From: Pseudomonas putida W15Oct28
GTDB taxonomy: Bacteria > Pseudomonadota > Gammaproteobacteria > Pseudomonadales > Pseudomonadaceae
Direction: 5' to 3'
Length of the DNA: 64,000 bases
NCBI RefSeq assembly: GCF_000708715.2
Contig: NZ_JENB01000006.1
Coordinates: forward strand, 124,001-188,000
The notes under the pieces were generated by a model. The model worked only from the letters and a program-made list of their open reading frames with translations. It was not told the origin of the DNA and did not search any database. The translations under genes were made by a program, and so were the position numbers. Of the stretch, positions 42,615 through 51,782 are shown piece after piece (within the stretch, counting starts at the first letter, position 1; every line of letters starts with the position of its first letter).

Positions 42615-44045
42615 TCAGTGCGCCTTCCGCGGGGTGATGTAGCGGTCGATGAAGGCCGGGTTGGCGGCCATGATGCGGCTGTAGACTTCGATGCCGAAGT
42701 CGACCCAGTCGCGCATCAGTTCGCAGTAGTGGTAGGTCGGGTGTTGCGGGTCGCCGTAGCGGGCGTAGCTTTCGTGGTAGCAGCCGCCGGAGCACAGGTT
42801 GCGGATGCGGCAGCTCTCGCAGCCGGTGTTGCTGCGGTCCAGGCGCTGCGACAGGAAGTCGTTGAGCTCCACCTGCTTCACACCCTGGTGCACGTTGCCG
42901 AAGGTCGGCAGGCTGGAGCCGGTGAAACGGTGGCACAGGTTCAGCTCGCCTTCATGGTCCACCGCCAGCATTTTCAGCCCGGCACCGCATGGCAGGGCCT
43001 TCTTGTGGCCCTCGTGGATGTCGGTGATCAACTGGTGCAGGTTGGAGAACCCGATGTTGCGGTGCTCCAGCGCTGCGTCCAGGTAACGGCGGCCCAGCGC
43101 CTTCATGTTGGCGAAGACCTCAACCAGTTCTTCGCCAGTGAGGTTGAAGGCCGACATGTCGCCGGAGGTGACCGGGGCAAAGCCGACTTCGGCAAAGCCC
43201 ATTTCGTTGAACAGGTGGTTCCAGATGGTCTCGATGTCGGTGATGCCGCGGGTCAAGGTCACCCGCGCCCCCACCGGGCGGCTGTTGTAACGCGACAGCA
43301 GCATGTCGGCCTTGCGCCGCACCACGTCATAGGTGCCCTGCCCGCCCACGGTGATGCGGTTGCGGTCGTGCACGGTCTTGGGGCCGTCGATGCTGATCGA
43401 CAGGCCGAAACGGTGGGCATTGAGCCAGTCGACAATCTCTTCGGTCAGCAACGTGGCATTGGTGGTCATGATGAACTCCACCTGCTTGCCCACCTCGGCG
43501 AAACGCCGCTCGCAGTAGGCCACCATGTGCTCGATCAGCGGCCGGTTGGACAACGGCTCGCCGCCGAAGAACACCACGCTGTAGCGTTCTTCGTCGGGCG
43601 ATTCCGTGAGCAGCATTTCCACCGAGGCTTCGGCGGTGGCGGTGCTCATTTTCTTGCCGGCGGACGGCTTGTCCAGGTCTTCCTTGTAGCAATAGGTGCA
43701 GCTGAGGTTGCAACCGGTGTTGACGTTGAGCACCACGGTATTCAGTGCGGTGCGCTCGACCCGCTTGACGCCGATTTCCGGGGTCAGCGGCGAGCCGTCG
43801 CTGACCAGCTCCAGCGCGATCAGCTCGCGCAGGGTGTCCTGGATATCGTTGCCGGCAAACTGCTGGCCCAGGCGCTGCATCAGCTCCTCGGCCGAACAGC
43901 CTTGCTGGCGCAAGGTGTCGATGATGCCCCCGGTCACCGCGTCGGCGGTGAACAGCGAACTGCTGGGGATATGGAACAGCATGCGGTCGGCGTCTACCTG
44001 CACTTCATGCAGGTTGCGTTCGACGAGGTTCAGTAGTGCGCCCAT
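42615..44045 (-). CDS. qhpD: Radical SAM/SPASM peptide cross-linking enzyme for QHNDH gamma subunit
   Basis: 476 residues. The radical SAM cluster motif is in [15 protein letters not shown] (CxxxCxxC). The SPASM region near the C-terminus has [47 protein letters not shown] and a later Cys, enough for two auxiliary [4Fe-4S] clusters. The N-terminal 100 residues resemble a peptide-recognition domain. In characterised systems QhpD installs the three Cys-to-Asp/Glu thioether bonds in the gamma subunit. GGGAGG precedes the ATG. Gene order qhpA-D-C-B equals that known from Paracoccus. Confidence 0.94.
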   Translation of the reverse strand: MGALLNLVERNLHEVQVDADRMLFHIPSSSLFTADAVTGGIIDTLRQQGCSAEELMQRLGQQFAGNDIQDTLRELIALELVSDGSPLTPEIGVKRVERTALNTVVLNVNTGCNLSCTYCYKEDLDKPSAGKKMSTATAEASVEMLLTESPDEERYSVVFFGGEPLSNRPLIEHMVAYCERRFAEVGKQVEFIMTTNATLLTEEIVDWLNAHRFGLSISIDGPKTVHDRNRITVGGQGTYDVVRRKADMLLSRYNSRPVGARVTLTRGITDIETIWNHLFNEMGFAEVGFAPVTSGDMSAFNLTGEELVEVFANMKALGRRYLDAALEHRNIGFSNLHQLITDIHEGHKKALPCGAGLKMLAVDHEGELNLCHRFTGSSLPTFGNVHQGVKQVELNDFLSQRLDRSNTGCESCRIRNLCSGGCYHESYARYGDPQHPTYHYCELMRDWVDFGIEVYSRIMAANPAFIDRYITPRKAH

Positions 44046-44093
44046 GGCGACCTCCCGGTAATCGATTCGTTGGAAAACCGTTGCACCCTGCCG

Positions 44094-45659
44094 TTACGGC
44101 AGCGGCGGGTTGTTCCAGCGCTGAACGGTGACGATCATGTGCCCTTCGCCGGTCTGGCCACCGTCGGCCAGCGTGGCGATAACCTTCAGGTTGCCGGCGT
44201 TGTTGGTCATCATCTTGCGTTCCGGGTTAGGGCCGGCACCGCCTGGCACGAACACGCCATCGGCCTGCATCTGCCCGGCGAACTTGACGTCTTCGTCCTC
44301 GACCGCACGCTCATTGAACGGCTCGACCTTCCAGGTGGCCGGCAGGTAGCCGATGCGCAGCGGCTGGCCACTGGCATCCTTGCCCCAGGCTTCGGCCTCG
44401 AAGCGGCCCTGCACCTTCGGCACCGAAGCACCGTTTTCGCCGATGCGGGCAATGGAGAACGCCGGCACCACTTTCACTTCCTCGACCTTGTCGTACACCA
44501 CCAGGTTCACGCCCTTGAGCGCACCCACCGCCACTTCGCGCTGGCCAGGCTTGGCGTCGGCTGCAGCGCGGGCCTTGACCCGTACCAGGGTCGGGGTCTG
44601 CTCCAGCACGTCGGTCACTTCTACCCCGGCACCCAGGTCGGGTTTGCCGTCCAGGCCGCTGCCCACCAGGGTAATCTCGCTTTCGCCACCGGCCTTGATG
44701 AATGCCGGTTGCACCGCCAGCAGGCGCGCCTTGCCTTCCTTGGCAGCCGTGAAGTCCAGGCCACGCTCGTCGTGTTCGGCCTCGAACATGCGGCCTTTCA
44801 TTTCGCCATCCAGCGCCGCAAACACCTGGCGCAGGTTGGTGTCGCCAACCTTGACGTTGCCGCGCCATTCATAGCCGTTGTACAGGATCGCCGTGCCGCT
44901 GCCGTTGAACGGCGTACCGTCGGCATAGGCGCCCTTGACCTCGACCTTGAAGGTGTCGCCCTCCCCGGCCGAAACGCTCATCACACCGCGCACGTCACCC
45001 TTGGCCAGCATGTGGCCGCTGAACGCCCACTGCCCCGGCAGCACGTCAGCTTTTGGTTTTGCCTGCTGCCATTCAGCCCAGGCCGGGTTGTCCAGCGGGT
45101 AGCGCTTGGCAAGTTCCGGCACCACCTGTTGCAGGGCAATCGGCAACCAGTCGCGGTCCCGCGCCTGGGCCTGGTATTCGAGGGACGGCCACTGGCCGAG
45201 GTGGAAGTTGACCAGGTGCTCCCACTCCTTGGCCGGGCGGCGCTGCAAGGCGACGCGAGCACCGGAGTGGCAACGGCCACAGGTTTCGCTGAGCTGGGTG
45301 TCGAAATGCTCGACCGTGTTCAGCCGGCGCTCCATGGCGTAGCGCACGCCATCGGTTTCGCTGGGCGCCAGGCCCTGCTTGTCGGCCAGGTACTTGACCA
45401 GCGTGCGACGGTCGTCGTCGCTGATCTGCAGGCCGTGCATCACCTGCATGCGGGCGATGCTCATCAGCCAGCCTTCCGGGGTTTTACGCTGGTGGCTGAT
45501 GCGGCTGTAGGTATCGGTGCCTTCGGGGATATGGCACCCCATGCACTTGTTCTGCAACAGGCTCGGGCCCTGCTCGGCCGCCATGGCCTGGGTGCTCAGC
45601 AGCGCGGCGGCGACCAGCGCCAGTTTGCCCGCATGCCGCCGGAGTCGAGTCGTCTTCAA
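44094..45659 (-). CDS. qhpA: Quinohemoprotein amine dehydrogenase, alpha subunit (diheme cytochrome c), TTG start
   Basis: 521 residues, signal peptide about 27 residues (LALVAAALLSTQAMA). Two c-type heme sites lie in the first 120 residues: NKCMGCHIPEGTD and SETCGRCHSGAR. The remainder is a set of beta domains (ANLQ, VNLVVYDKVEEVKVVPAFSIARIG). It accepts electrons from the CTQ cofactor and passes them to a soluble cytochrome or cupredoxin. The first codon is TTG at 45659, preceded by GTGGAGG nine bases upstream. No closer ATG in frame preserves the signal peptide. First gene of the operon, divergent from the aldehyde dehydrogenase. Confidence 0.93.
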   Translation of the reverse strand: MKTTRLRRHAGKLALVAAALLSTQAMAAEQGPSLLQNKCMGCHIPEGTDTYSRISHQRKTPEGWLMSIARMQVMHGLQISDDDRRTLVKYLADKQGLAPSETDGVRYAMERRLNTVEHFDTQLSETCGRCHSGARVALQRRPAKEWEHLVNFHLGQWPSLEYQAQARDRDWLPIALQQVVPELAKRYPLDNPAWAEWQQAKPKADVLPGQWAFSGHMLAKGDVRGVMSVSAGEGDTFKVEVKGAYADGTPFNGSGTAILYNGYEWRGNVKVGDTNLRQVFAALDGEMKGRMFEAEHDERGLDFTAAKEGKARLLAVQPAFIKAGGESEITLVGSGLDGKPDLGAGVEVTDVLEQTPTLVRVKARAAADAKPGQREVAVGALKGVNLVVYDKVEEVKVVPAFSIARIGENGASVPKVQGRFEAEAWGKDASGQPLRIGYLPATWKVEPFNERAVEDEDVKFAGQMQADGVFVPGGAGPNPERKMMTNNAGNLKVIATLADGGQTGEGHMIVTVQRWNNPPLP

Positions 45660-45881
45660 GGTCAGACCTCCACGGTTGTTGTTCTTATCGTTTTTCGCAC
45701 GCTTTGGTACAGCAGGTGTGCATGTGACAGTTGTGATACAGGAACTGTGCCAGTTGACGTAAAAGTGTTGCCATTCAACCTTTTAGGGGGTTTCCGGGGC
45801 TTGGCCAGCAGCCAGGATGGCCACTTGCAGCGTGCCATTTCGCGACTGGGTGTTTCATCCTGAGACAAGGGCCTGCCATGC

Positions 45882-45973
45882 AGGCCTTCGCGGGCTTGCC
45901 CGCTCCCACAGGAATTCTCCCGGCATCAAGTCTGTGCGTTACCTGTGGGAGCGGGCGTGCCCGCGAAGAGGCC
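45882..45973. repeat. REP pair
   Basis: AGGCCTTCGCGGGCTTGCCC on the left, GGGCGTGCCCGCGAAGAGGC on the right, with inverted CGCTCCCACA / TGTGGGAGCG cores. Confidence 0.9.
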
Positions 45974-45984
45974 GCTACTGCCAC

Positions 45985-46022
45985 TGTTGCACCACCGTCT
46001 CACACCGTCTCAATGTGCAACA
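45985..46022 (+). promoter_or_regulatory. Candidate enhancer site (TGTTGCAC-N22-GTGCAACA)
   Basis: Perfect 8-bp inverted repeat about 75 bp upstream of the sigma-54 promoter of the aldehyde dehydrogenase. The distance suits a bacterial enhancer-binding protein; the AcoR-like regulator encoded at 60356-62266 is the obvious candidate. Confidence 0.4.
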
Positions 46023-46097
46023 GCGCACGTCTGCAATCACAACCTTGCACCCAGGCAAAACCTAACGCCTTCAAAGCCTTGCGGCCATCTGCCCACT

Positions 46098-46113
46098 TTG
46101 GCACGCCCATTGC
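46098..46113 (+). promoter_or_regulatory. Sigma-54 promoter of the aldehyde dehydrogenase gene
   Basis: TTGGCACGCCCATTGC: GG and GC dinucleotides ten bases apart, matching TGGCACG-N4-TTGC at every conserved position. It ends 40 bp before the ATG. Confidence 0.85.
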
Positions 46114-46153
46114 GCCTGTCCCTGTCACACCCAATGACAAGAGGCACAGCCCC

Positions 46154-47647
46154 ATGCTTTCCGAACTGCCCATCCTGCCCGCCACCCGCGCCTTTCTCGA
46201 ACGCAAGCTGAAGATGCGCATCGGCGCCGACTGGCAGGACGCCACCAGCGGTCGCACCCTGTCGTTCCGCAACCCGGCCACGGGCGAAGTGCTGGGCGAG
46301 GTGCCCGCCGCCGACGCCGAGGATGTCGACCGCGCCGTGCGCGCCGCACGCCAGGCCTTCGACGATTCGCCGTGGAGCCGCCTGCGCCCGCGCGAACGGC
46401 AAAACCTGCTGTGGCGCCTGGCCGACCTGATGGAGCGTGACGCCCGCCAGCTGGCCGAGCTGGAATGCCTGAACAACGGCAAGAGCGCCGCCGTGGCCCA
46501 GGTGATGGACGTGCAACTGGCCATCGACTTCCTGCGCTACATGGCGGGCTGGGCCACCAAGATCGAGGGTAGCACCGTCGAAGCCTCCATGCCGTTGATG
46601 CCCAACGACCAGTTCCACGGCTTTGTGCGCCGTGAGGCCATCGGCGTGGTCGGCGCCATCGTCGCCTGGAACTTCCCGCTGCTGCTGGCCTGCTGGAAGC
46701 TCGGCCCGGCCCTGGCCACCGGCTGCACCATCGTGCTCAAGCCCGCCGATGAAACCCCGCTGAGCGTGCTGAAGCTGGCTGAACTGGTAGACGAAGCCGG
46801 CTACCCGGCAGGTGTGTTCAACGTGGTCACCGGCACCGGCCTGAATGCCGGCGCCGCGCTCAGCCGCCACCCCGGCGTCGACAAGCTGACCTTCACCGGC
46901 TCCACCGAAGTGGGCAAGCTGATCGGCAAGGCGGCCATGGACAACATGACCCGCGTCACCCTGGAGCTGGGCGGCAAATCGCCGACCATCGTCATGCCCG
47001 ACGCCAACCTGCAGGAAGCCGCTGCCGGCGCCGCCACGGCGATCTTCTTCAATCAGGGCCAGGTGTGCTGCGCAGGCTCGCGGCTGTACGTACACCGCAA
47101 GCACTTCGACAACGTGGTGGCCGACATCGCCAGCATCGCCAACGGCATGAAACTGGGTAACGGGCTGGACCCGGCCGTGCAGATGGGCCCGTTGATTTCG
47201 GCCAAGCAGCAGGACCGCGTCACCGGCTATATCGAGCTTGGCCGCGAACTGGGTGCGACCATCGCCTGCGGCGGCGAAGGCTTTGGGCCGGGTTACTTCG
47301 TCAAGCCGACGGTGATCGTCGATGTCGACCAGCGCCACCGCCTGGTGCAGGAAGAAATCTTCGGGCCGGTGCTGGTGGCGATGCCGTTCGATGACCTGGA
47401 CGAAGTAATCGGCATGGCCAACGACAACCCCTATGGCCTGGGCGCGAGCATCTGGTCCAACGACCTGGCCGCCGTGCACCGGATGATCCCGCGTATCAAG
47501 TCGGGGTCGGTGTGGGTCAACTGCCACAGCGCGCTGGACCCGGCGCTGCCGTTTGGTGGCTACAAGATGTCTGGCGTTGGCCGCGAGATGGGCGCTGCTG
47601 CCATCGAGCACTACACCGAGCTCAAGTCGGTGCTGATCAAGCTCTGA
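46154..47647 (+). CDS. peaE: NAD(P)-dependent aldehyde dehydrogenase (phenylacetaldehyde dehydrogenase-like)
   Basis: 497 residues of the ALDH superfamily. Catalytic Cys in FFNQGQVCCAGSRLYV, general-base Glu in VTLELGGKSPTIV, NAD-fold motif FTGSTEVGKLIGKAA, and IVAWNFPLLL for the cofactor adenine. It would oxidise the aldehyde released by the divergently encoded amine dehydrogenase. P. putida phenylethylamine catabolism uses such an enzyme, which is why I use the peaE symbol tentatively. It is transcribed from a strong sigma-54 promoter. A porin gene follows after a REP pair and may be co-transcribed. Confidence 0.88.
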   Translation: MLSELPILPATRAFLERKLKMRIGADWQDATSGRTLSFRNPATGEVLGEVPAADAEDVDRAVRAARQAFDDSPWSRLRPRERQNLLWRLADLMERDARQLAELECLNNGKSAAVAQVMDVQLAIDFLRYMAGWATKIEGSTVEASMPLMPNDQFHGFVRREAIGVVGAIVAWNFPLLLACWKLGPALATGCTIVLKPADETPLSVLKLAELVDEAGYPAGVFNVVTGTGLNAGAALSRHPGVDKLTFTGSTEVGKLIGKAAMDNMTRVTLELGGKSPTIVMPDANLQEAAAGAATAIFFNQGQVCCAGSRLYVHRKHFDNVVADIASIANGMKLGNGLDPAVQMGPLISAKQQDRVTGYIELGRELGATIACGGEGFGPGYFVKPTVIVDVDQRHRLVQEEIFGPVLVAMPFDDLDEVIGMANDNPYGLGASIWSNDLAAVHRMIPRIKSGSVWVNCHSALDPALPFGGYKMSGVGREMGAAAIEHYTELKSVLIKL

Positions 47648-47661
47648 TCATTTACCTGCAC

Positions 47662-47758
47662 CGGCCTCTTCGCGGGCTCGCCCGCTCCCACAGATATTGC
47701 ACTCCTCTGACGACCTGAGGAAAACCTGTGGGAGCGGGCAAGCCCGCGAAGAGGCCGG
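47662..47758. repeat. REP pair
   Basis: CGGCCTCTTCGCGGGCTCGC and AAGCCCGCGAAGAGGCCG, with CGCTCCCACA / TGTGGGAGCG inverted cores. Confidence 0.92.
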
Positions 47759-47804
47759 CCCAGGCAACTCAAAAACAACAATTAAAAAAACCATGGAGCA
47801 CCCC

Positions 47805-49118
47805 ATGAGGCACACACTCGCCTGCACTTTGGCCCTGCTGCTCGCCGCACCCGCCAGCCAGGCCTTTGAGCTGTACAACCAGAACGGCACCACTCTCAAC
47901 GCCGACCTCGAAGCCCTGTTCGGTGTCTTCCACAGCGACGAAAGCTTCAACCAGGCCGGCAACCGCCAACCCGGCAGCACCGCCTGGCAGGAGGGTTACG
48001 TCAAATACGGCCTCAGCGCCAGCCAGGTCCTGGCCGACAGCGGCGCCCTCTACGGCGCCTTCAACCTGCTCAGCTCCGCCACCTGGGGCGATGGCGACGC
48101 CGCCGGCCTGACCCTGGGCGATGAGCGCCGCACCGCCATCGAAGATTTGTACCTGGGCTGGCGCTCAGCCAACCTGTTCCCGGCGCTGGGCGAAGACGGC
48201 GTGGATATTTCCGGCGGCCGCCAGGTGGTGACGCTGGGTGACGGCTTCCTGATCCAGGGCGACCCGGTGAACCTGGGCAAGGTCGACCTGGGCGCCAATT
48301 TCGACCGCGGCGGCGCCTACTACCTGGCTGCCCGCAAGGCCTTCGACCGCACCGCCGTGCTGCGCCTGGGCGGCAAACAGGGCTGGCGCGGCGACCTGAT
48401 GTGGTTGAAGTCCGACAACCACTACCAGGCCGACACCTCGCTGGCGGTGGCCAACCTGGAACACGTTGCCGACGCCGGTACCGTTGGCCTCAGCTGGATC
48501 CGCGGCCTGGACGTGGACCAGCGCTACGCGCAGATCATGGGCCTGGAGCACCGCGACGGCATGGACACCGCCAGCCTGCGCGGGCGCGGCAACCTGGGCG
48601 TGAAAGACCTCGAGCTGGCTGCCGAGTACGTGACCCAGGACAAGACCGGCGGGCGCGAAAATGCCTGGTACCTGGAGGGCAACTGGACCTTCTCCGAACT
48701 GCCCTGGTCACCCACTGCCACCTACCGCTACAGCCGCTTCTCCGAAGGCTTCGACCCACTGTTCTACGGCCTGAGCCGAGGCTACGGCACCTGGTTCCAG
48801 GGTGAAGTGGCCGCCAACTATGCCGGGCCGTTCAACAAGAACAGCCAGGTGCACCACGTAGCGCTCAAAGGCAAACCACGGGACAACCTGACCGTCGGCG
48901 CGCTGTACTTCGACTTCGATACGCTGGAAACCGACCAGGGCAACCTCGGCGGGCGCGAGCTGGACCTGTATGTGGAGTGGATGGTCAACGATCACCTGCT
49001 GATCAGCCCGCTGGTGGGCTTCTACAAGCCTGACCGCAGTGCGGCCAATGGCGGCACGCAGATGGGTAGCCGTGACACCGGCACCTATATGCAGTTGGTG
49101 GTCGGGACCTTTTTCTGA
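47805..49118 (+). CDS. Outer-membrane porin, alginate_exp-like
   Basis: 437 residues with a signal peptide (TLACTLALLLAAPASQA). The mature chain is a series of amphipathic strands (SALYGAFNLLSSATWGDGDAAG, TAVLRLGGKQGWRGDLMWLKSDNHY, LELAAEYVTQDK) ending MQLVVGTFF with the C-terminal Phe required for barrel insertion. It resembles alginate-export-family proteins and Pseudomonas substrate-specific porins. GGAG precedes the ATG. Location after the aldehyde dehydrogenase suggests a role in uptake of the amine or related substrate, but it could belong to the downstream module. A terminator follows at 49130. Confidence 0.82.
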   Translation: MRHTLACTLALLLAAPASQAFELYNQNGTTLNADLEALFGVFHSDESFNQAGNRQPGSTAWQEGYVKYGLSASQVLADSGALYGAFNLLSSATWGDGDAAGLTLGDERRTAIEDLYLGWRSANLFPALGEDGVDISGGRQVVTLGDGFLIQGDPVNLGKVDLGANFDRGGAYYLAARKAFDRTAVLRLGGKQGWRGDLMWLKSDNHYQADTSLAVANLEHVADAGTVGLSWIRGLDVDQRYAQIMGLEHRDGMDTASLRGRGNLGVKDLELAAEYVTQDKTGGRENAWYLEGNWTFSELPWSPTATYRYSRFSEGFDPLFYGLSRGYGTWFQGEVAANYAGPFNKNSQVHHVALKGKPRDNLTVGALYFDFDTLETDQGNLGGRELDLYVEWMVNDHLLISPLVGFYKPDRSAANGGTQMGSRDTGTYMQLVVGTFF

Positions 49119-49129
49119 CCTGCAACCAC

Positions 49130-49149
49130 GGGGCGCAGCGCGCCCCTTC
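49130..49149 (+). terminator. Terminator after the porin gene
   Basis: GGGGCGC-AGC-GCGCCCC stem and loop, followed by TTCT. Short T-run, so moderate strength. Confidence 0.6.
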
Positions 49150-49162
49150 TGCACCACCGGGC

Positions 49163-49184
49163 TTGATCAAATTTGATCATCAAG
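49163..49184 (+). promoter_or_regulatory. XylR/DmpR-like upstream activator site 1
   Basis: TTGATCAA then ATTTGATCATCAAG: overlapping TTGATCA half-sites like those bound by XylR/DmpR-type activators. Located about 70-90 bp upstream of the -24 element of the cupin gene promoter. Confidence 0.6.
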
Positions 49185-49253
49185 CCTGCCGGCCTGCATG
49201 AATTCCCACCACCTCAACCCGCCAAAACTCCCGTAAATCAGGCCTTTCAGGGC

Positions 49254-49270
49254 TTGGCACAGGCTGTGCA
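49254..49270 (+). promoter_or_regulatory. Sigma-54 promoter of the cupin-SDR-ADH operon
   Basis: TTGGCACAGGCTGTGCA: GG (49256-57) and GC (49268-69) ten bases apart. The -12 half is GTGC rather than TTGC, otherwise consensus. Confidence 0.75.
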
Positions 49271-49327
49271 GAAAGCATCCTCGCGAGCCAACGCTCGACC
49301 ATAAAAACAAAACAACGAGGCCTGTTC

Positions 49328-49849
49328 ATGAACTCCACCCTGAAACCAAGCATTGTCCAACTGCCGCCTGAACCCCATGCCGCCATCGTCGACCGCTATG
49401 CCCTGCATGGCGGGCACATCGGCACCGGCGAAGATGAATCGCCCTGGGTGCCGTTCGGCGATTGCGCCGCCATACGCCACCTCAGCTTCGATGTGCGAAC
49501 CGGCAGCGTGTGCAACATCCTCTGGGTCAAGGGCGGCGGGCGCATCGGCACCCACCGGCACCGCGCAGCGGTATCGGCAGTGACGCTGGAGGGCAGCTGG
49601 GGGTATTACGAGTACGACTGGGTATCGCGGCCCGGCAGCTTTGTCTACGAAACCCCAGGCACCGCCCACACCCTGTATTCCGATGACCCGCAAGGCATGA
49701 AGGCACTGTTCTGGATTCACGGGCCCATCGAGTTTTTCGACGAGCACGGCCAGCACACCGAAACCACCGACGTGTTCTGGTTCATCAACCATTACGTGAG
49801 CCATTGCGAAAAACACGGGCTGCCGATCAACCAGGCGTTGTTCCTGTGA
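49328..49849 (+). CDS. Cupin dioxygenase-like protein (2,4'-dihydroxyacetophenone dioxygenase family)
   Basis: 173 residues, cytoplasmic, one cupin fold. Metal ligands are visible as GTHRHRAAVSAVTLEG (two His) and the later SFVYETPGTAHTLYSD (third His), a 3-His iron site as in acetylacetone dioxygenase and 2,4'-dihydroxyacetophenone dioxygenase. These enzymes cleave a C-C bond of beta-diketones or alpha-hydroxyketones to acids without cofactor. First gene of a three-gene operon with an SDR and a zinc alcohol dehydrogenase. AACGAGG precedes the ATG. Sigma-54 promoter and XylR-type sites lie upstream. The substrate is inferred as a hydroxyketone, not shown. Confidence 0.75.
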   Translation: MNSTLKPSIVQLPPEPHAAIVDRYALHGGHIGTGEDESPWVPFGDCAAIRHLSFDVRTGSVCNILWVKGGGRIGTHRHRAAVSAVTLEGSWGYYEYDWVSRPGSFVYETPGTAHTLYSDDPQGMKALFWIHGPIEFFDEHGQHTETTDVFWFINHYVSHCEKHGLPINQALFL

Positions 49850-49883
49850 GCGGGTGCAGCAGTCAACGGACAGGGAGGTGCGG

Positions 49884-50702
49884 ATGAAATACTGGGAACG
49901 TTTTGCCGTCGAAGGCTTGACCTGTGTGGTCACCGGCGCCGCCAGCGGCATTGGCCTGGCGTATGCCGAAGTGATGGCCGAAGCCGGGGCACAGGTCACC
50001 CTGCTGGACCTGGACGCCGAACGCCTGCAGGAGCAGGTAGCGCGCTTGACCGCGCTGGGTTTCGCTGTGCACGGCGAAGTGGTGGACGCCACCGATCGCC
50101 AGGCGATGTATGCCTGTTTCGAACGCATCGGCGAGCGCCATGGCCGGCTGGATGTGGTGTTCGCCAACGCCGGCATCGACGCCGGCCCCGGCTTTCTGGA
50201 CAGCGAGGGCCAGCGCTGCGCTGAAGGCGCTCTGGAGACGCTGGACGAAGCGCACTGGGACAAGGTGCTGGCAACCAACCTCACCTCGGTGTTCACCACC
50301 TTGCGCGCTGCGGTGCGCTTGATGAAACCGCGTGGCCAGGGCCGCATCATCGTCACCACCTCCAATGCCGCGATCATCAATGAAGCCATCGTCGGCACGC
50401 CCTACATGCCTGCCAAGGCTGGCGCTGCGTCACTGGTGCGGCAGGCCGCGATGGAGCTGGCCCGCTACGGCATCAACGTCAACGCAATCGCGCCTGGCCC
50501 GTTCGTGACCAACATCGCCGGGGGCCGCTTGCGCAACCCGGCCGACCGCGCGGCGTTCGCCCAACGGGTGCCGCAACACCGGATCGCCTCCACCGAAGAA
50601 ATCAAGGGCCTGGCCTTGTTCCTGGCCTCTTCCGCCTCGGATTACGTCACGGGCGCGCAGATCGTCATCGACGGCGGGCAGATGCTCGGCCGGGTGGACT
50701 GA
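49884..50702 (+). CDS. Short-chain dehydrogenase/reductase
   Basis: 272 residues, classical SDR. Cofactor loop TGAASGIGLAYAE, acidic residue after beta-2 (LLDLDAERL) indicating NAD+, NAG motif VFANAGIDAGPG, catalytic Ser in TTSNAAI and Tyr/Lys in YMPAKAGAAS. GGGAGG is eight bases before the ATG at 49884. It lies 34 bp after the cupin gene and seven bp before the alcohol dehydrogenase gene, clearly one operon. Likely oxidises a secondary alcohol to the ketone that the cupin protein cleaves (inference). Confidence 0.9.
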   Translation: MKYWERFAVEGLTCVVTGAASGIGLAYAEVMAEAGAQVTLLDLDAERLQEQVARLTALGFAVHGEVVDATDRQAMYACFERIGERHGRLDVVFANAGIDAGPGFLDSEGQRCAEGALETLDEAHWDKVLATNLTSVFTTLRAAVRLMKPRGQGRIIVTTSNAAIINEAIVGTPYMPAKAGAASLVRQAAMELARYGINVNAIAPGPFVTNIAGGRLRNPADRAAFAQRVPQHRIASTEEIKGLALFLASSASDYVTGAQIVIDGGQMLGRVD

Positions 50703-50709
50703 GGAGGCG

Positions 50710-51723
50710 ATGATGCAAGCGATTCTGTTCAAGGGGCTGAACCAGCCCCTGCAATTGGGCACGGTTGCGATGCCGGTGCCCGCTGCCGACGAAGTGCTGA
50801 TAGAGGTGTGCCGTTGCGGCATCTGCGGCAGTGACCTGCACATGACCCAGGACCCTGCTTTCGATATCGCCCCAGGCAGCGTGCTGGGCCATGAGTACAG
50901 CGGGCGTGTGGTTGAGTGTGGCAAGCAGGTCGACAACCTGAAAGTCGGTGATGCCGTGGCCGTGGCGCCATTGCGCGGTTGCGGGCAGTGCAGCAGTTGC
51001 CTGCGCGGTGAGCCCGCCTGGTGCGCGGCGTTCAGCTTGCAGGGGGGCGGTTTTGCACAGTGGGCAACTGCCAAGGGCCACCAGTGCCGGGTCATTCCCA
51101 GCAGTGTCGGTCTCAAGGACAGCGCCCTGGCCGAGCCCCTTGCCGTGGCCTTGCACGGGGTAATGCGCGCAGGGCTCAAGCCTGGCGCGAAGGTACTGGT
51201 TCTGGGCGCAGGGGCAATCGGCCTGGCGGTGGCCTACTGGGCCAGACGCCTGGGCGCAGCTGCGGTCGCCATCACCGACCTGGGTGACTGGCAGCGCGAG
51301 CGCGCCTTGCACCTTGGGGCGACGCACTTTCTGGTGGACGACGGCGCACTGCCTGCGCGTGTGGCGCAAAGCCTGGGCGGCGCAGCCGATATCGTGTTCG
51401 AGTGCGTCGGGCGCCCAGGCCTGATTGCCCAGGCCATCGACCATGTGCGCCCACGGGGTACGGTGGTGGTGCTTGGGCTGTGCACGGTCGCGGACAGGTT
51501 CATGCCGTTCCATGCAGTGTCCAAGGAGGTGAACCTGATCATGTCGGCGTTTTTCAACATGGACGAGTTCTGCGCCGCTGTAGATGTGCTGGCCGGCCCG
51601 GATGCCGCCCCGCTGACGATGGTCAGCGAAACCGTGTCGCTGGCCGAGATGCCCCAGGCATTCGAAGCCCTGCGCCAACGCCAGCATCAATGCAAGGTCA
51701 TGGTAGCGCCCCAGCAGGCCTGA
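50710..51723 (+). CDS. Zinc-dependent alcohol dehydrogenase (MDR family)
   Basis: 337 residues. Catalytic zinc ligands in CRCGICGSDLH (Cys) and GHEYSG (His-Glu); structural zinc ligands CGQCSSCLRGEPAWC. NAD fold in VLVLGAGAIGLAVAYWA with an Asp after beta-2 (ITDLGDW). Closest to threonine/sorbitol dehydrogenase-like enzymes of aromatic or polyol catabolism. Third gene of the operon; GGAGG precedes the ATG, and a terminator follows at 51747. Paired with the SDR, it suggests that the substrate has two oxidisable hydroxyls. Confidence 0.9.
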   Translation: MMQAILFKGLNQPLQLGTVAMPVPAADEVLIEVCRCGICGSDLHMTQDPAFDIAPGSVLGHEYSGRVVECGKQVDNLKVGDAVAVAPLRGCGQCSSCLRGEPAWCAAFSLQGGGFAQWATAKGHQCRVIPSSVGLKDSALAEPLAVALHGVMRAGLKPGAKVLVLGAGAIGLAVAYWARRLGAAAVAITDLGDWQRERALHLGATHFLVDDGALPARVAQSLGGAADIVFECVGRPGLIAQAIDHVRPRGTVVVLGLCTVADRFMPFHAVSKEVNLIMSAFFNMDEFCAAVDVLAGPDAAPLTMVSETVSLAEMPQAFEALRQRQHQCKVMVAPQQA

Positions 51724-51746
51724 TCACTTCAATTGCCACCGGTAAA

Positions 51747-51771
51747 AACCTCCCGCTTCGGCGGGAGGTTT
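51747..51771. terminator. Bidirectional terminator
   Basis: AACCTCCCGC-TTCG-GCGGGAGGTT, a stable tetraloop hairpin between convergent alcohol dehydrogenase and OprB genes, with A-run on the left and T on the right. Confidence 0.88.
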
Positions 51772-51782
51772 GCGTTCAGGGC

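Larger units (their letters stand above)
45660..46153. other. Divergent regulatory region between qhpA and the aldehyde dehydrogenase gene
   Basis: 494 bp without a gene. From left to right: weak sigma-54-like matches for qhpA on the minus strand (TGGCACAGTTCCTGTA, 45737-45752, with GT instead of GC at -12); a REP pair (45882-45973); an inverted repeat TGTTGCAC (45985-45992) and GTGCAACA (46015-46022); and a near-perfect sigma-54 promoter at 46098-46113 facing the aldehyde dehydrogenase. Confidence 0.6.

Noticed and set aside
50665..51690. Long minus-strand frame opposite the zinc alcohol dehydrogenase
   Set aside because: Same antisense effect; the plus-strand protein has all zinc and NAD motifs.
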